Source: Olivibacter sp. SDN3
GTDB taxonomy: Bacteria; Bacteroidota; Bacteroidia; Sphingobacteriales; Sphingobacteriaceae
Assembly (NCBI RefSeq): GCF_014334135.1
Contig: NZ_CP060497.1
Coordinates: 3,720,001-3,784,000 of the forward strand
Direction: 5' to 3'
Length of the DNA stretch: 64,000 bases
A program made the translations under genes and the position numbers. This document shows positions 44,918-55,010 of this stretch, piece after piece. Position 1 is the first letter of the stretch. Each line of letters opens with the position of its first letter. The notes under the pieces were generated by a model. The model saw only the letters and a program-made list of their open reading frames with translations, was not told the DNA's origin and did not search any database.

Positions 44918-46138
44918 TTATATCTTTTTTAACAAAGGCATTCCAAAACCGGGTGAAGTAGATGGAATAAGTTTACCGTTTTCTAAGCGATAATTGCTCA
45001 AATCCACATCATCCGATGAACAGGTTACACCTTCAATAGTTGGCGTATTACCTAGAGCGCCTGTTAGATGCGCGGTATAATGGGTTTTCAATAATGTACC
45101 CCATGCATGTGGTGAGGCCAATATGCCCATTTGTTTTAATTCGGGCATGAGTTGGCGCCAGGGCGTAAAGCCATAACCTAGGATGTCGGTGAGGTGTACA
45201 TCAATGAGCTTTTGTTCTTCCAGCTCGCGTAATAGTTTGTCGTCTGGATTATGTTCCCCGTCTGCAAGTAGGGTGTTTTTTATATTGTTGGCATGCAGCC
45301 ATGCCCGTAGTTTACGGTAGTCTTCCGCGGTTTCAAGAAAGGGCTCTTCGATCCAGAACAACGGAATGTCGCCAATACCCTCTAGGTATTGAATGAACTC
45401 TTCCACAGTAAAGCCGTCATTGCCATCCACGAGTATGGCACAATCCGGAAACTGTTTGGCCACCGCTTTGGTGATTTCAATATCGCGTTGGACACCTTCT
45501 TGTTTTGGCATCCATTTGTTTCCACGACCAATCTTCAGTTTAAATTGACGATAGCCCAGATCGTAGTCCTGTTGACATTCCTCCACCACTTTATTGATAC
45601 CGGCAGGATTGTCTTTGGGATCGAGATCATCAAAATAAAGCATGCCACTATAGCAGTCGGTAATCGTAGGTTGTTCTGCTCCCATGACTGCGTAAACCGG
45701 TTTTTGCAGGATAACGCCTGCGAGATCATGTAAGGCAATGTCATACGGAAGATAGTCCATATCGGTGATGCCTATTTGTGTGTTGAAAACATCGCTGACT
45801 TTCTTCCCGGATAGTCTTGATAATATTTGCTCTGCCTCTTTTTTTCCTCTTACCATGCCCCATCCGCTTGCGCCATGATCGGTTTGAATAACGCAAATAT
45901 CTGATGTTTCTCCAAAACCATGATCATCCAGGCGGGCATTTTTACCGACCTTACGTGGCCATTTCAATTCGACGCTGCCGAACTTAACGGCTGTAATGGT
46001 ATGATACGCCAATTCCTTTTCTTTTTGAGCAAACGTTTGCTCAGCAAGGCGTGAAGCATAGGTAAATAGCGGGTTGCTAAAAAGATAGGAGCTGATGGTA
46101 CCGCATTTTACGGCTTGGATAAAATCTCGTCTTTTCAT
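44918..46138 (-). CDS. Enolase-superfamily (mandelate racemase/muconate lactonising) enzyme, Tat-exported
   Basis: The protein has 406 residues. MKRRDFIQAVKCG is a Tat signal (RRxFI), so this member of a normally cytoplasmic superfamily is probably periplasmic. The barrel carries K200-x-K202 (FKLKIG), metal ligands D238 (LVDGND), E264 or E265 (WIEEPF) and D293 (LADGEH), and H344 in SPHAWG. The pattern is complete, so it should be active. Members abstract a proton next to a carboxylate; acid sugar dehydration or epimerisation is likely, but the substrate cannot be named. It is transcribed alone, with a terminator after it. Confidence 0.87.
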   Translation of the reverse strand: MKRRDFIQAVKCGTISSYLFSNPLFTYASRLAEQTFAQKEKELAYHTITAVKFGSVELKWPRKVGKNARLDDHGFGETSDICVIQTDHGASGWGMVRGKKEAEQILSRLSGKKVSDVFNTQIGITDMDYLPYDIALHDLAGVILQKPVYAVMGAEQPTITDCYSGMLYFDDLDPKDNPAGINKVVEECQQDYDLGYRQFKLKIGRGNKWMPKQEGVQRDIEITKAVAKQFPDCAILVDGNDGFTVEEFIQYLEGIGDIPLFWIEEPFLETAEDYRKLRAWLHANNIKNTLLADGEHNPDDKLLRELEEQKLIDVHLTDILGYGFTPWRQLMPELKQMGILASPHAWGTLLKTHYTAHLTGALGNTPTIEGVTCSSDDVDLSNYRLENGKLIPSTSPGFGMPLLKKI

Positions 46139-46328
46139 AATGAGGATGTTCTGATCGAATTAACGTTAACTAATATGGTTTATAAGAGGCTACCTTTTGG
46201 TGGCATCGTCAGAAAACAAAGTTATTAAAGATTATCAGGATGCTAAAATGTTTTTTCAAATAATGAGGCCTAATATTCAAACATCCTCGCTGGCGATTTT
46301 AAATCCAAACAGATCCTGCCTTGAAAAC

Positions 46329-46362
46329 ACTGCTTGGTTGACAAATCTATCGACCAAGCAGT
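46329..46362 (-). terminator. Hairpin at the end of the SRPBCC gene
   Basis: ACTGCTTGGT and ACCAAGCAGT pair perfectly (10 bp) across 14 bases, starting 15 bases past the stop of the gene ending at 46377. On the minus strand GTTTTC follows, a short U-run, so a modest intrinsic terminator is likely. Confidence 0.55.
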
Positions 46363-46376
46363 ACAGAAAGAAGCTC

Positions 46377-46820
46377 TTATTCACAAATTTCTTTTAATTT
46401 ATCCAATGCCTTGGGGTAGGTTTCCCGGAAGTAATCCCGCATTTGGTCGTTTACATCAATATCGACGGTTACGGTTGTCTGGTTTCCAGAAGTTTCGAAA
46501 CTATAGTTTTCAAAACCGGCCCATTCCTCCGCTATCGATCCTGTTGTAATTTCATTTTCGCCATCAAGTAAACCTATATATTCAATAGAAACAAATTGAG
46601 GTCGATCCAATTCGCGGATAATCCCTACCATGCCTTCTTTTTTGCCGACTTCGTTGGTGCCGACAAATAGGATTTTTGACCCTTTTTTCCATTCTCCTTC
46701 AAAGTCAGAACTCGGGTTAAATACCGTGGTCCAAAGTTTGAAGGTATCTTTTCCAATCATCGTATCAAACACTTTTGATACCGCTGCGCTGATGGTTGTT
46801 TTAAATTGCATCTTTTCCAT
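46377..46820 (-). CDS. SRPBCC (AHSA1/START-like) domain protein
   Basis: This is a cytoplasmic protein of 147 residues, the usual length for a stand-alone AHSA1-type domain. FKTTISAAVSKVFDTMIGKDTFKLWTTVFNPSSDFEG (about 5-42), with its helix and first strand, is the typical start. It continues GSKILFVGTNEVGKKEGMVGIIRELDRPQFVSIEYIG, then a C-terminal helix MRDYFRETYPKALDKLKEIC. The fold holds a deep hydrophobic cavity that binds lipids or other small ligands. There is no conserved catalytic site. It stands alone, divergent from the alpha-2-macroglobulin gene. Confidence 0.85.
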   Translation of the reverse strand: MEKMQFKTTISAAVSKVFDTMIGKDTFKLWTTVFNPSSDFEGEWKKGSKILFVGTNEVGKKEGMVGIIRELDRPQFVSIEYIGLLDGENEITTGSIAEEWAGFENYSFETSGNQTTVTVDIDVNDQMRDYFRETYPKALDKLKEICE

Positions 46821-47105
46821 TGTAAAAAATTAAATTTTAATAATAAGTAACAATATGCCCTGTTTATTTCAAAATTAAATAGTTTCCGGTTGACAGCCCA
46901 TAGACGTTTGCGTCAATTTGCAGGGGCATTTGTGACAAAAAACATTAACAGGTATTCATTTCTTTATTGCTTAGGTACCGTTGTGGTTCTGCGAAATCTC
47001 TCCTAAGGAACAGCTGAAATATCCGCGAGGAAATTTTTTATGGATATTTATCATTATTTTCATCCTTATTCAAGATGCAGTATGTAAAATGTAATAAACC
47101 TTTAT

Positions 47106-50100
47106 ATGAATAATAATTATAGTCTTCGACATTTAATCAATAAAATACAGATACTGTTTGTTTTAATTCTGAGCTATAGTTTAAGCGTCGCCCAATCTTA
47201 TCCTTACCATGATAAATGGAAGGAAATCGAAAAGCAAGAAGTAGAAGGTCTGTTAAAAAGCATGCAGGGAACGGTGGATGAAATCTACACCCAAGCTAAG
47301 AAAGATCATCTTCCGCACCAAAAAATAAAGGCCCTGCTTTACCATGCCAAAATAGTGATGTTTACAGAAGATAGCTTACGACCGGAGGCTAAGCTGCTGG
47401 TTCGTTTCAAGCAGGAAATTGCGGAGGCGGGTCCGATAGAAAAAAACATTCTTCAATCCCTAACAGCAGAGTTGCTCCAGGAGTACTATCAGAACAATCG
47501 CTACCGGATCGATCATCGCACAGATGCGGAGGGAGCCGAAGAAACAGATGATTTCCTAACCTGGACAGGGTCTTCCTTTAAAAAGGAAGTGATGGAGCTG
47601 TATGATGCCTCGTTGAATCCGAGCAAGGACCTACAGCAGGTACCCATTGCCGATTGGGCTTTTCTCTTGGATACAGCCGTTCGATACCGCGAGCTCAAAC
47701 CGACCTTATTTGATATATTGGCACATCGGGCGATAGACTATTATGCTTTGGATCATCAAACACGTGAAAAAGGGCAGGAATTGCTGCAAAAATTGATGCT
47801 GCAACATGAGGAACCTGAAACAAAGAACGCATATTTATATAACTATTTGCAATATTTAAAAAGAGCAGACTTCTCTGAAAATGTATCTCAACGGATAAAT
47901 CAACTGCGAAACCTCGTTGAAAAGTTTCCAACAGCTTGGTACACCACAGAATTGTTGTTGCAAATGGCACAGGATTATCAGGGCTTACTCGGGAATTCCT
48001 ATTGGCGAGTGGATGGGCCAAAAGAAGATTTTGCGAAAAAAAAGCAATATGCAGATACGATTCTTAAGATCTGTAATCAAGCGCAGCGGCTATTTCCCAA
48101 AACCTATGGGGCAAAACAACTACAATTGATAAAACGCAATATATTACATCCGGATTTCAGTATACAACTTGAAAAAGTGATCGTTCCGGAACAGCCCGTT
48201 CCCGTATACGTATCGCATAAAAATACAGACAAGTTGTATGTGAAGATACTGGATTATAAGGTCTCTCCAAGAGGATATCTAGCCAATCAATTAATGACCT
48301 GGCGCGATGTAAAAACGCAAAAAGATATCGATTCTGTGTTTCATCTGTATGAGAGTGTACAGGATTATACGGTTGACTTGAAAGCTTTCGACGATTATCA
48401 GTTCCATGCTACCATCACAAAGTTTGAACCATTGGTGGGAGGCGAATACCTGATGGTAGTGGCTAATAATCCTTCCTTTCAACTCGATACAACCAATATG
48501 GTTGTTTTTCATCGCTTGAAGGTTAGCCCACATGCCGTCGCTTGGCGCGGACAAGAGCTGTTGTTAACAGACCGGGAAACGGGAAAACCGGTCGGGAGAA
48601 AGTCGGTTAGCCTTTATAGGGAGGCCGGTAATGACAGGGATATTGATCTGATGGAACGATTGCTTACCGACGCGGATGGACGTGCTGAAAGTAAAAGAAT
48701 TGCGGGCGCAGAAAAAAGACGGCAGTACTACCGGTTATTTTATCAGGTGGAAGGCGATGATGTTTTCTTTGAGTCTGACACCCATTTCCCACAGGTGAAC
48801 GTTGAGGATACCGCACAGGCACCGAAAACCCAAGTGCAATTTTTTACAGATCGGGCCATTTACCGTCCGGGACAAACGGTGTATTTTAAGGGAATTGTTT
48901 ATCAGAATAGCAAAGGAAAACAACAGGTACTAAGTGGTCACAAGACTACGGTTAACCTATACGATGCCAACGGGGAGGGGACATCGAAGGTAGAGCTGAC
49001 CAGTAATACCTATGGTTCGGTTTTTGGCAGTTTTGTACTGCCGGTGGATAAATTGAACGGAACGTTTTACCTAGCGCATGATGATACGAACGATAGGAAG
49101 GAATTTCGTGTGGAAGAATACAAAAGACCAAGTTTTGAAGTGGCGATGGATACCGTGAAAAAATTGTTTAAAATAGGCGACACGATCAACGCAAAGGGCA
49201 AGGCGGAGGCATATTCGGGGGCACCCATTGCACAGGGAAAGGTGCAGTATAGGATTGTACGTCATGCACATTATCCTTACCGTACGTGGGATACGGGCAG
49301 GCCTTATTACCCACAGAATGGTCAGGAGATTAGAGTGGGTGAAACGATAACGGATGCAAATGGAAACTTTGAGCTATTTTTTCCTGCTGAGCCTGCTGCT
49401 GAAAAAAAAGAGGGGGTCTTTAGGTTTTACAATTATCGGGTGGAAGTAACGGTCACTGATGTAAATGGCGAAACACATGAAGGAAACCAAACTATAGCCG
49501 TTGGCGATAAATCGATTGTCCTGCGCATACCGCTTGCTGAAAAGGTAAACATAGAACAACTGGATAGCATTGGTTTTCAAACAAGCAACTTGAATGGCCA
49601 GCCGGTGACTGCCATTGGAAATATTCGGCTAACGAAGCTGAAGGGGCCAGAAAGGGTGCTGGCGAATACTTCTTTCGGTGTAGTGGATTATATGCTGCTA
49701 GACAGTCTGAGATTTATTGAGCTTTTTCCGCATTTGCCTTATAAAAACGAGCAGCACGTAACAGATTGGCCAAGGCAGAAGGTGATGCTAAATCTTGATT
49801 TTAACTCGGCCGAAACTAAGCATGTAAGGCTGGATGCGAGTGTTTTGGAAGAAGGGATGTATGTGCTGGAGGCTTATGTACTGGATGGCAAGGATACATT
49901 GCGTACCTCGCAACAAGTGCAGTTATACCGAACGAAAAGTAAGAAGCCTGCTTCCGGTGAGTTCTTACAGGTATCGACAGGCAAAAGCTTTTACGCCGCT
50001 GGGGAGCAGGCTGAAATTATATTTTCTTCGGCCATTCCGAAGGCAACGGTTTTTGTAACGGTTGAACAGGATGGAAAGATCCTGAAACAGGAGCAGCTTA

Positions 50101-53100
50101 CCCTCCATAATAACATAAAGAAATGGATATTGCCGATAGCTAAAGATACATACGAAAATAATGTATATGTACATTACTATCTGGGCCATTATAATGCAGT
50201 AAAAAGTGGTGTGCTCGAAATTCCTATTATGCAGCAATCGGTTGATCTTCAGGTGAGTATAGGTACATTTAGAGATAAAATCCAGCCAGGACAGGAGGAG
50301 ACTTGGGAATTGAATATTAAAGGGCAGAACAAAGATAAAGTTTCAGCTGAACTGCTGGCTACTATGTATGACGCTTCTCTGAATGAATTTGCAGAGAACT
50401 ATTTCTATTTTCCACAAGGGGTTAACTACACTTTGTCCAAATTGCCGCAATGGAATATTTCCGCTGCTTTTGGTATGCAGAATGGAAGCGCTGTGACTCG
50501 TCATTATCCCAATAATGATTATATGCCGGTGCTTAAATATGAAGATTTGGAACTCTTCGGTTTTAGCTTTGTAGCGAATTCCTGGCGGCAACGGGCTTAT
50601 GTTAATAGCTTATCGAAACTTTACAACAGGGATGTGCAGCAAAGTGATGTGATGGATTTTAACTCCGTGGATGGTGCCTTTGATACAAATCAGGTATTGG
50701 AGGAAGTGGCAGTGGTGGAGTATGGTGCAAGTCGTAAGGTGTCAACAAGTGCTGCACCGGGTGTTCAGATACGGGGAGAAGCTCCCCCGGAGCCTGCCGA
50801 AGCACTTTATGTGGTGGATGGCGAGATAAAAGCAGACATTAGTTCATTAGATCCGAATGATATTGCCTCTATGGAGGTGTTAAAAGGAGCGGAAGCCGTT
50901 GCGCTGTATGGTACGCGGGGCGCGAAAGGGGTGGTGCTCATTACCACTCAAAAGGCAGCTGAAGAGGTTTTGTTACAACAGGTGAAGACACGGACAAATT
51001 TAAAGGAGACGGCCTTCTTTTACCCTGATCTACAGACGGACGCGGAGGGGAATGTGAAAATACGCTTCACAACACCTGAGCGTTTGACCCAATGGAAGTT
51101 TATGGCGTTTGCACATACACCTGACCTGCAAACGGGCTACCTGGAGGAAACAGTACGCACTAGTAAAGCGTTAATGGTAGTGCCCAACGTACCACGTTTT
51201 TTGCGTGAAGGAGATGAGCTGGTGTTGAGCACCAAAATTATGAACCTTTCGGATACTAACCTGAAGGGGTCGGCTAAACTGATGCTGTTTGATGCTTATA
51301 CCATGCAACCAATGGATTCCTTATTTGCACTTACAGAAAGCACACAACAGTTTGCGGCCGAAAAAAAGGGGGCGACACAGCTTTCTTGGTTACTGAAGAT
51401 CCCCGGATCGCAGCGGGCGGTTGTTTATCGTGTGGTGGCTTCAGCTGGCGACTTTAGCGACGGCGAAGAAGCTGCTCTACCTATATTGCCGAATCGTATG
51501 CTGATAACAGAAAGTTTACCCGTTTACGCAAGAGAAGGGGAAACTAAGCAGTTCACGCTATCCGCTTTGGCGAAGGCGTCGTCCACCACAAAACACCAGC
51601 GCCTGAGTTTGGAAATGACAACTAATCCGACATGGTATGCCATCCAGGCCTTGCCATATTTAGAGGAATATCCCTACGAATGTTCGGAGCAACTGTTTGC
51701 TAAATTATATGCAACACTGGTGGCCAAAAAGATCATGGATGCGTCGCCGAAAATAAAGGCGATTTTCGAGGAATGGCAGAAAAAGGACATGCTACAGTCA
51801 AAGCTGGAAGCGAATCAGGAATTAAAATCCATCTTGTTGGAAGAGACACCTTGGGTGCGGGAGTCGGAGGATGAAGAAACCCGAATGAAAAGATTGGCGC
51901 TCTTGTTCGACGTAAATAACCTGCGAAACCAGTGGCAAAAAACTTATCAGAGGTTTGCAGGCCGACAACTACCATCAGGTGCCTTTCCCTGGTTTGAAGG
52001 TGGTAATGCTAATCATGCCATTACGACCCATATCGTTGCAGGTTTTGGTCATTTACGGAAATTACAGGTGGATATGGAAGGGCTAGATGATAGTACTTAT
52101 AAAAAAGTGCTGCAACAATCAATAGGCTATTTGGATAAGGCTACAGCAACAGCTTTGGATAACGAAGGGCCGCTCACGCACTTGTCGTATCATACCCTAA
52201 GCCATTACCTGTATGCCAGAAGTTTCTTTTTAGATCGATATCCGATAAAGGAGGGTATCTGGAAAAAAGCATCTGCAGTTCTGGAGAAAACAGCCGAAAG
52301 GCCCCTAGCAGCGCATTTGCAGGAACGGGCGATGCTCGCAGTAGTTTATAAGCGCTTTGGCGAAGAGGAAAAAGCAAGAAAAATACTGCGATCTCTAAAA
52401 GAATATGCGGTAGATGATGAGGAGCGGGGGATGTATTGGAAAGAAAATGAAGTCGACTGGGATTGGTGGAAAAGCCCGATTGAAACACAGGCCGTTTTAA
52501 TAGAGGCTTTTGAGGAAATTGCCGATGTTGCAAATGTTGAACAGCTGAAGTTGTGGCTGATCAAAAATAAACAAAGTAACCACTGGGGCAGTACAAAAGC
52601 CACCACAGAAGCGATATATGCCTTATTGTTCAGTGGAAAGCAATGGCTGGCCGAGGAAGGTGATGTTCAGGTAAAAGTAGGTGAGCAAGCGGTAAACCTT
52701 AAAGACATTACAGCAACCGCTGGTTATATGAAAACGTCATGGGAACCACAGGCTATTGAGCCAACTATGGCGGAAGTGGAAATAAGCAAAACGGGCGCAG
52801 GGCCGGTATGGGGGGCTTTTTACTGGCAACGTTATGAGCAATTAGACGAGATAGAAGACGCATCTACGGGCGTAAAGCTGGAAAAGATGCTGTTTTTGAA
52901 ACAAAATACACTTAACGGACCGGTATTAAAGGCTATTAACGCAAAGACATCCATAAAGGTAGGTGATTTGATAACCGTACGCTTGGTATTGCGTGCAGAT
53001 CGTGATTTGTCATTCATTCATCTGAAAGATATGCGGGCCAGTGGTTTTGAACCTGTCAATGTACTTTCAAGTTATAAGTGGCAGGACGCTTTAGGTTATT

Positions 53101-53291
53101 ACGAAAGTACAAAAGATGCCGCTACAAACTTTTTTATAGATAACATGCAAAAAGGAACTTATGTGTTTGAGTACGACTTGAGGGCTAATAATGCCGGAGT
53201 ATTTGCTAACGGTATCAGCACTATACAGAGTATGTACGCACCGGAAATGAGTGCCCGCAGTGAGGGAGTTACGGTGCAAATACAAGAGTAA
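47106..53291 (+). CDS. Giant alpha-2-macroglobulin family protein with a TonB-plug-like insert
   Basis: The protein has 2061 residues. A signal peptide (residues 12-29, ending SVAQS) is followed by helical repeats, then macroglobulin beta-sandwich domains, including FFTDRAIYRPGQTVYFKGIVYQ (about 580-602). Residues about 1199-1282 resemble a shortened SusC/TonB plug: EEVAVVEYGASRKV, then LYVVDGEI, and SMEVLKGAEAVALYGTRGAKGVVLITT. The thioester region is PYECSEQLFA, where C1526-S-E-Q keeps the C-x-E-Q of the E. coli and human proteins, so a covalent bond to a protease target is possible. The rest is the thioester and receptor-binding region (to 2061). The protein probably traps proteases at the envelope. 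It is transcribed alone. Confidence 0.85.
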   Translation: MNNNYSLRHLINKIQILFVLILSYSLSVAQSYPYHDKWKEIEKQEVEGLLKSMQGTVDEIYTQAKKDHLPHQKIKALLYHAKIVMFTEDSLRPEAKLLVRFKQEIAEAGPIEKNILQSLTAELLQEYYQNNRYRIDHRTDAEGAEETDDFLTWTGSSFKKEVMELYDASLNPSKDLQQVPIADWAFLLDTAVRYRELKPTLFDILAHRAIDYYALDHQTREKGQELLQKLMLQHEEPETKNAYLYNYLQYLKRADFSENVSQRINQLRNLVEKFPTAWYTTELLLQMAQDYQGLLGNSYWRVDGPKEDFAKKKQYADTILKICNQAQRLFPKTYGAKQLQLIKRNILHPDFSIQLEKVIVPEQPVPVYVSHKNTDKLYVKILDYKVSPRGYLANQLMTWRDVKTQKDIDSVFHLYESVQDYTVDLKAFDDYQFHATITKFEPLVGGEYLMVVANNPSFQLDTTNMVVFHRLKVSPHAVAWRGQELLLTDRETGKPVGRKSVSLYREAGNDRDIDLMERLLTDADGRAESKRIAGAEKRRQYYRLFYQVEGDDVFFESDTHFPQVNVEDTAQAPKTQVQFFTDRAIYRPGQTVYFKGIVYQNSKGKQQVLSGHKTTVNLYDANGEGTSKVELTSNTYGSVFGSFVLPVDKLNGTFYLAHDDTNDRKEFRVEEYKRPSFEVAMDTVKKLFKIGDTINAKGKAEAYSGAPIAQGKVQYRIVRHAHYPYRTWDTGRPYYPQNGQEIRVGETITDANGNFELFFPAEPAAEKKEGVFRFYNYRVEVTVTDVNGETHEGNQTIAVGDKSIVLRIPLAEKVNIEQLDSIGFQTSNLNGQPVTAIGNIRLTKLKGPERVLANTSFGVVDYMLLDSLRFIELFPHLPYKNEQHVTDWPRQKVMLNLDFNSAETKHVRLDASVLEEGMYVLEAYVLDGKDTLRTSQQVQLYRTKSKKPASGEFLQVSTGKSFYAAGEQAEIIFSSAIPKATVFVTVEQDGKILKQEQLTLHNNIKKWILPIAKDTYENNVYVHYYLGHYNAVKSGVLEIPIMQQSVDLQVSIGTFRDKIQPGQEETWELNIKGQNKDKVSAELLATMYDASLNEFAENYFYFPQGVNYTLSKLPQWNISAAFGMQNGSAVTRHYPNNDYMPVLKYEDLELFGFSFVANSWRQRAYVNSLSKLYNRDVQQSDVMDFNSVDGAFDTNQVLEEVAVVEYGASRKVSTSAAPGVQIRGEAPPEPAEALYVVDGEIKADISSLDPNDIASMEVLKGAEAVALYGTRGAKGVVLITTQKAAEEVLLQQVKTRTNLKETAFFYPDLQTDAEGNVKIRFTTPERLTQWKFMAFAHTPDLQTGYLEETVRTSKALMVVPNVPRFLREGDELVLSTKIMNLSDTNLKGSAKLMLFDAYTMQPMDSLFALTESTQQFAAEKKGATQLSWLLKIPGSQRAVVYRVVASAGDFSDGEEAALPILPNRMLITESLPVYAREGETKQFTLSALAKASSTTKHQRLSLEMTTNPTWYAIQALPYLEEYPYECSEQLFAKLYATLVAKKIMDASPKIKAIFEEWQKKDMLQSKLEANQELKSILLEETPWVRESEDEETRMKRLALLFDVNNLRNQWQKTYQRFAGRQLPSGAFPWFEGGNANHAITTHIVAGFGHLRKLQVDMEGLDDSTYKKVLQQSIGYLDKATATALDNEGPLTHLSYHTLSHYLYARSFFLDRYPIKEGIWKKASAVLEKTAERPLAAHLQERAMLAVVYKRFGEEEKARKILRSLKEYAVDDEERGMYWKENEVDWDWWKSPIETQAVLIEAFEEIADVANVEQLKLWLIKNKQSNHWGSTKATTEAIYALLFSGKQWLAEEGDVQVKVGEQAVNLKDITATAGYMKTSWEPQAIEPTMAEVEISKTGAGPVWGAFYWQRYEQLDEIEDASTGVKLEKMLFLKQNTLNGPVLKAINAKTSIKVGDLITVRLVLRADRDLSFIHLKDMRASGFEPVNVLSSYKWQDALGYYESTKDAATNFFIDNMQKGTYVFEYDLRANNAGVFANGISTIQSMYAPEMSARSEGVTVQIQE

Positions 53292-53430
53292 GACACCCAC
53301 TCTCGAGCTAAACACGTAACTGCAGTTAAAAATGGGAGGGCTAATAGTGGTACACAATGGGTTTTGGAAGGAGATTCCCTAGGTATGTTTTCCAATTGAT
53401 GATAGCAAACATCCATGATAAGGAAATGAT

Positions 53431-53589
53431 CTAAACTTGATCTCGCTTATGCTTATTCGGTTTCATTTCAGAAGTTTTGATCTTTCTTTCCAGGTTTTTT
53501 TGATCCCGCTGATTTCTCCTGATTAGCCAGACAATTAGCACGACGACGGCAAGGATAGTCAAAGCGATAATTGCGTAATTTACTTCCAT
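53431..53589 (-). CDS. 52-residue single-pass membrane protein
   Basis: The frame reads MEVNYAIIALTILAVVVLIV, then WLIRRNQRDQKNLERKIKTS and EMKPNKHKRDQV, then stop. It has one transmembrane helix (about 6-23), a positive RR anchor facing the cytoplasm, and a charged coiled tail. The family pattern (short hydrophobic start, RRN, DQKxLERK) looks familiar from Sphingobacteriaceae, but I know no function. The gene is missed by length filters. The orientation is convergent with the alpha-2-macroglobulin gene, 139 bases away. Confidence 0.7.
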   Translation of the reverse strand: MEVNYAIIALTILAVVVLIVWLIRRNQRDQKNLERKIKTSEMKPNKHKRDQV

Positions 53590-54002
53590 TTTTTCTTCGG
53601 CTAACTGTTTTTAAAGAACAACTAATTTTACGAATGGTTTGGTATATAGAACTTCCTTTTGCTGTTAATTTAGAAGGAAAGTCAAAAATTAACGATTCAG
53701 TTTACCGTAATTCCAAACACAGCATACCGGATTACTTTAGTCTGGTGTTCAACGAAAACTAATGGAGCTGATTTCATCATAAAGATGATTCCATTGCCAA
53801 ATAAGCTGATCACCTACCGCTATTTCTTCAGTTTGGGAAATTGAACGATTAGAACATCGGGGTTTGTAAAGGATTATGGTAAAAAGTGAAGCCTACAAAA
53901 CAAACGTTGAATAAAAAATAATTAATAAGTTTGCGCCGATAGAATTTTTTGTATCCATAAGTTAGCTGTTGTTAGACCATAGTCAGAATATACCTTATTA
54001 TT
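53590..54002. other. Intergenic region with a short open frame
   Basis: A 42-codon frame at 53634-53762 (MVWYIELPFAVNLEGKSKIN..) stops cleanly and has a protein-like composition, but no recognised family or promoter supports it. TAAGTTTG at 53926-53933 fits a -7 element about 70 bases before the metallopeptidase gene, with TTG 16 bases upstream (short spacing). Nothing else was found. Confidence 0.35.
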
Positions 54003-54908
54003 ATGTTGAAATTATTTGTGTGTAAATTTTTCTTTTTAAGCTGTTTGTTAGCTACGATACCTTTTTTTAGTCATGCTCAAAAACATGATTTCCCAGAAAG
54101 CCCGATGGAAGCAGAATTTGTCACATCAGATCTCGCTAATTTTTGGACTGCCTTTGACTCGGTAGGTATTGCCGGGAATAATCCTTTTGATCGATATATT
54201 AGTTTGGGTTCAAAAGGTGTTAAGGGTTTTATACCGCAAAGAATTATTTCAGCGGATTCCTTATTGAGTATGGTGAGAAGAGAAATGGAAACCTATGAAC
54301 GCTTCAGAAATATAGAGGTAACCATTCGGGAAAAGGAGAAGGAAATAAGACCCTATTTTTATGCGCTGAAGTACTGGTACCCCGACGCCGTTTATCCCCC
54401 GGTATACTTTGTTTTCGGGCGCTTTAACAGTGGAGGAACGATATCTGAAGATGGACTGATTATTGGCGCCGAAAAAATAAATGATGTGGATGGTTTGCCA
54501 AACCTCATTGTGCATGAGGCTATACATTTTCAGCAAAAATGGCCTGAACACACACCTACCTTATTGCAACAATCGATTTTTGAGGGCAGTGCAGATTTTC
54601 TTGCAGAATTGGTAACAGGTAGGTCTGGTAATGAAAAAGCTTATATATACGGAAATCAACATGAAGATGAACTGTTGAAGGAGTTTGTGAAGATTATGGA
54701 TGGAACTGATTATAACGATTGGTTATATGGAACTTCGGGTAAGGATGACAGGCCGAACGATCTGGGCTATTGGATAGGGTATAAGATCGTAGAGGCCTAT
54801 TTCCACAAGGCGGTAGATAAACACCAGGCTGTTAAAGAAATATTGACCGTGGAGAATTGTGAAGAGTTTCTGAAGGCGAGTGGTTTTTTGAATAACTATG
54901 CGCATTGA
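54003..54908 (+). CDS. Exported zinc metallopeptidase-like protein (HExxH; DUF2268-like)
   Basis: The protein has 301 residues. The signal peptide (LFVCKFFFLSCLLATIPFFSHAQ) runs to about residue 26. H171-E172-A-I-H175 is an HExxH zinc motif, and E194 in the following FEGSADFLAEL is in position to be the third ligand, as in gluzincins. DUF2268-type proteins have this arrangement, but the family name is uncertain. The sequence around it (GLPNLIVHEAIHFQQKW) is hydrophobic and typical of the active-site helix. It is presumably periplasmic or secreted. It is transcribed alone, toward the convergent MocR-type gene. Confidence 0.78.
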   Translation: MLKLFVCKFFFLSCLLATIPFFSHAQKHDFPESPMEAEFVTSDLANFWTAFDSVGIAGNNPFDRYISLGSKGVKGFIPQRIISADSLLSMVRREMETYERFRNIEVTIREKEKEIRPYFYALKYWYPDAVYPPVYFVFGRFNSGGTISEDGLIIGAEKINDVDGLPNLIVHEAIHFQQKWPEHTPTLLQQSIFEGSADFLAELVTGRSGNEKAYIYGNQHEDELLKEFVKIMDGTDYNDWLYGTSGKDDRPNDLGYWIGYKIVEAYFHKAVDKHQAVKEILTVENCEEFLKASGFLNNYAH

Positions 54909-55010
54909 AAAACTTCTCCGATTTCAGAGGGGCAGCCCAGCCGTTAAGCTCGTAATAAAGACCTATGAGATCCTTTTGCTAGATGCTATAGCGTGTTTAT
55001 AAACTTTTTT

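Noticed and set aside
53634-53762. 42-codon frame MVWYIELPFAVNLEGKSK..
   Set aside because: No family recognised; composition alone does not prove coding.
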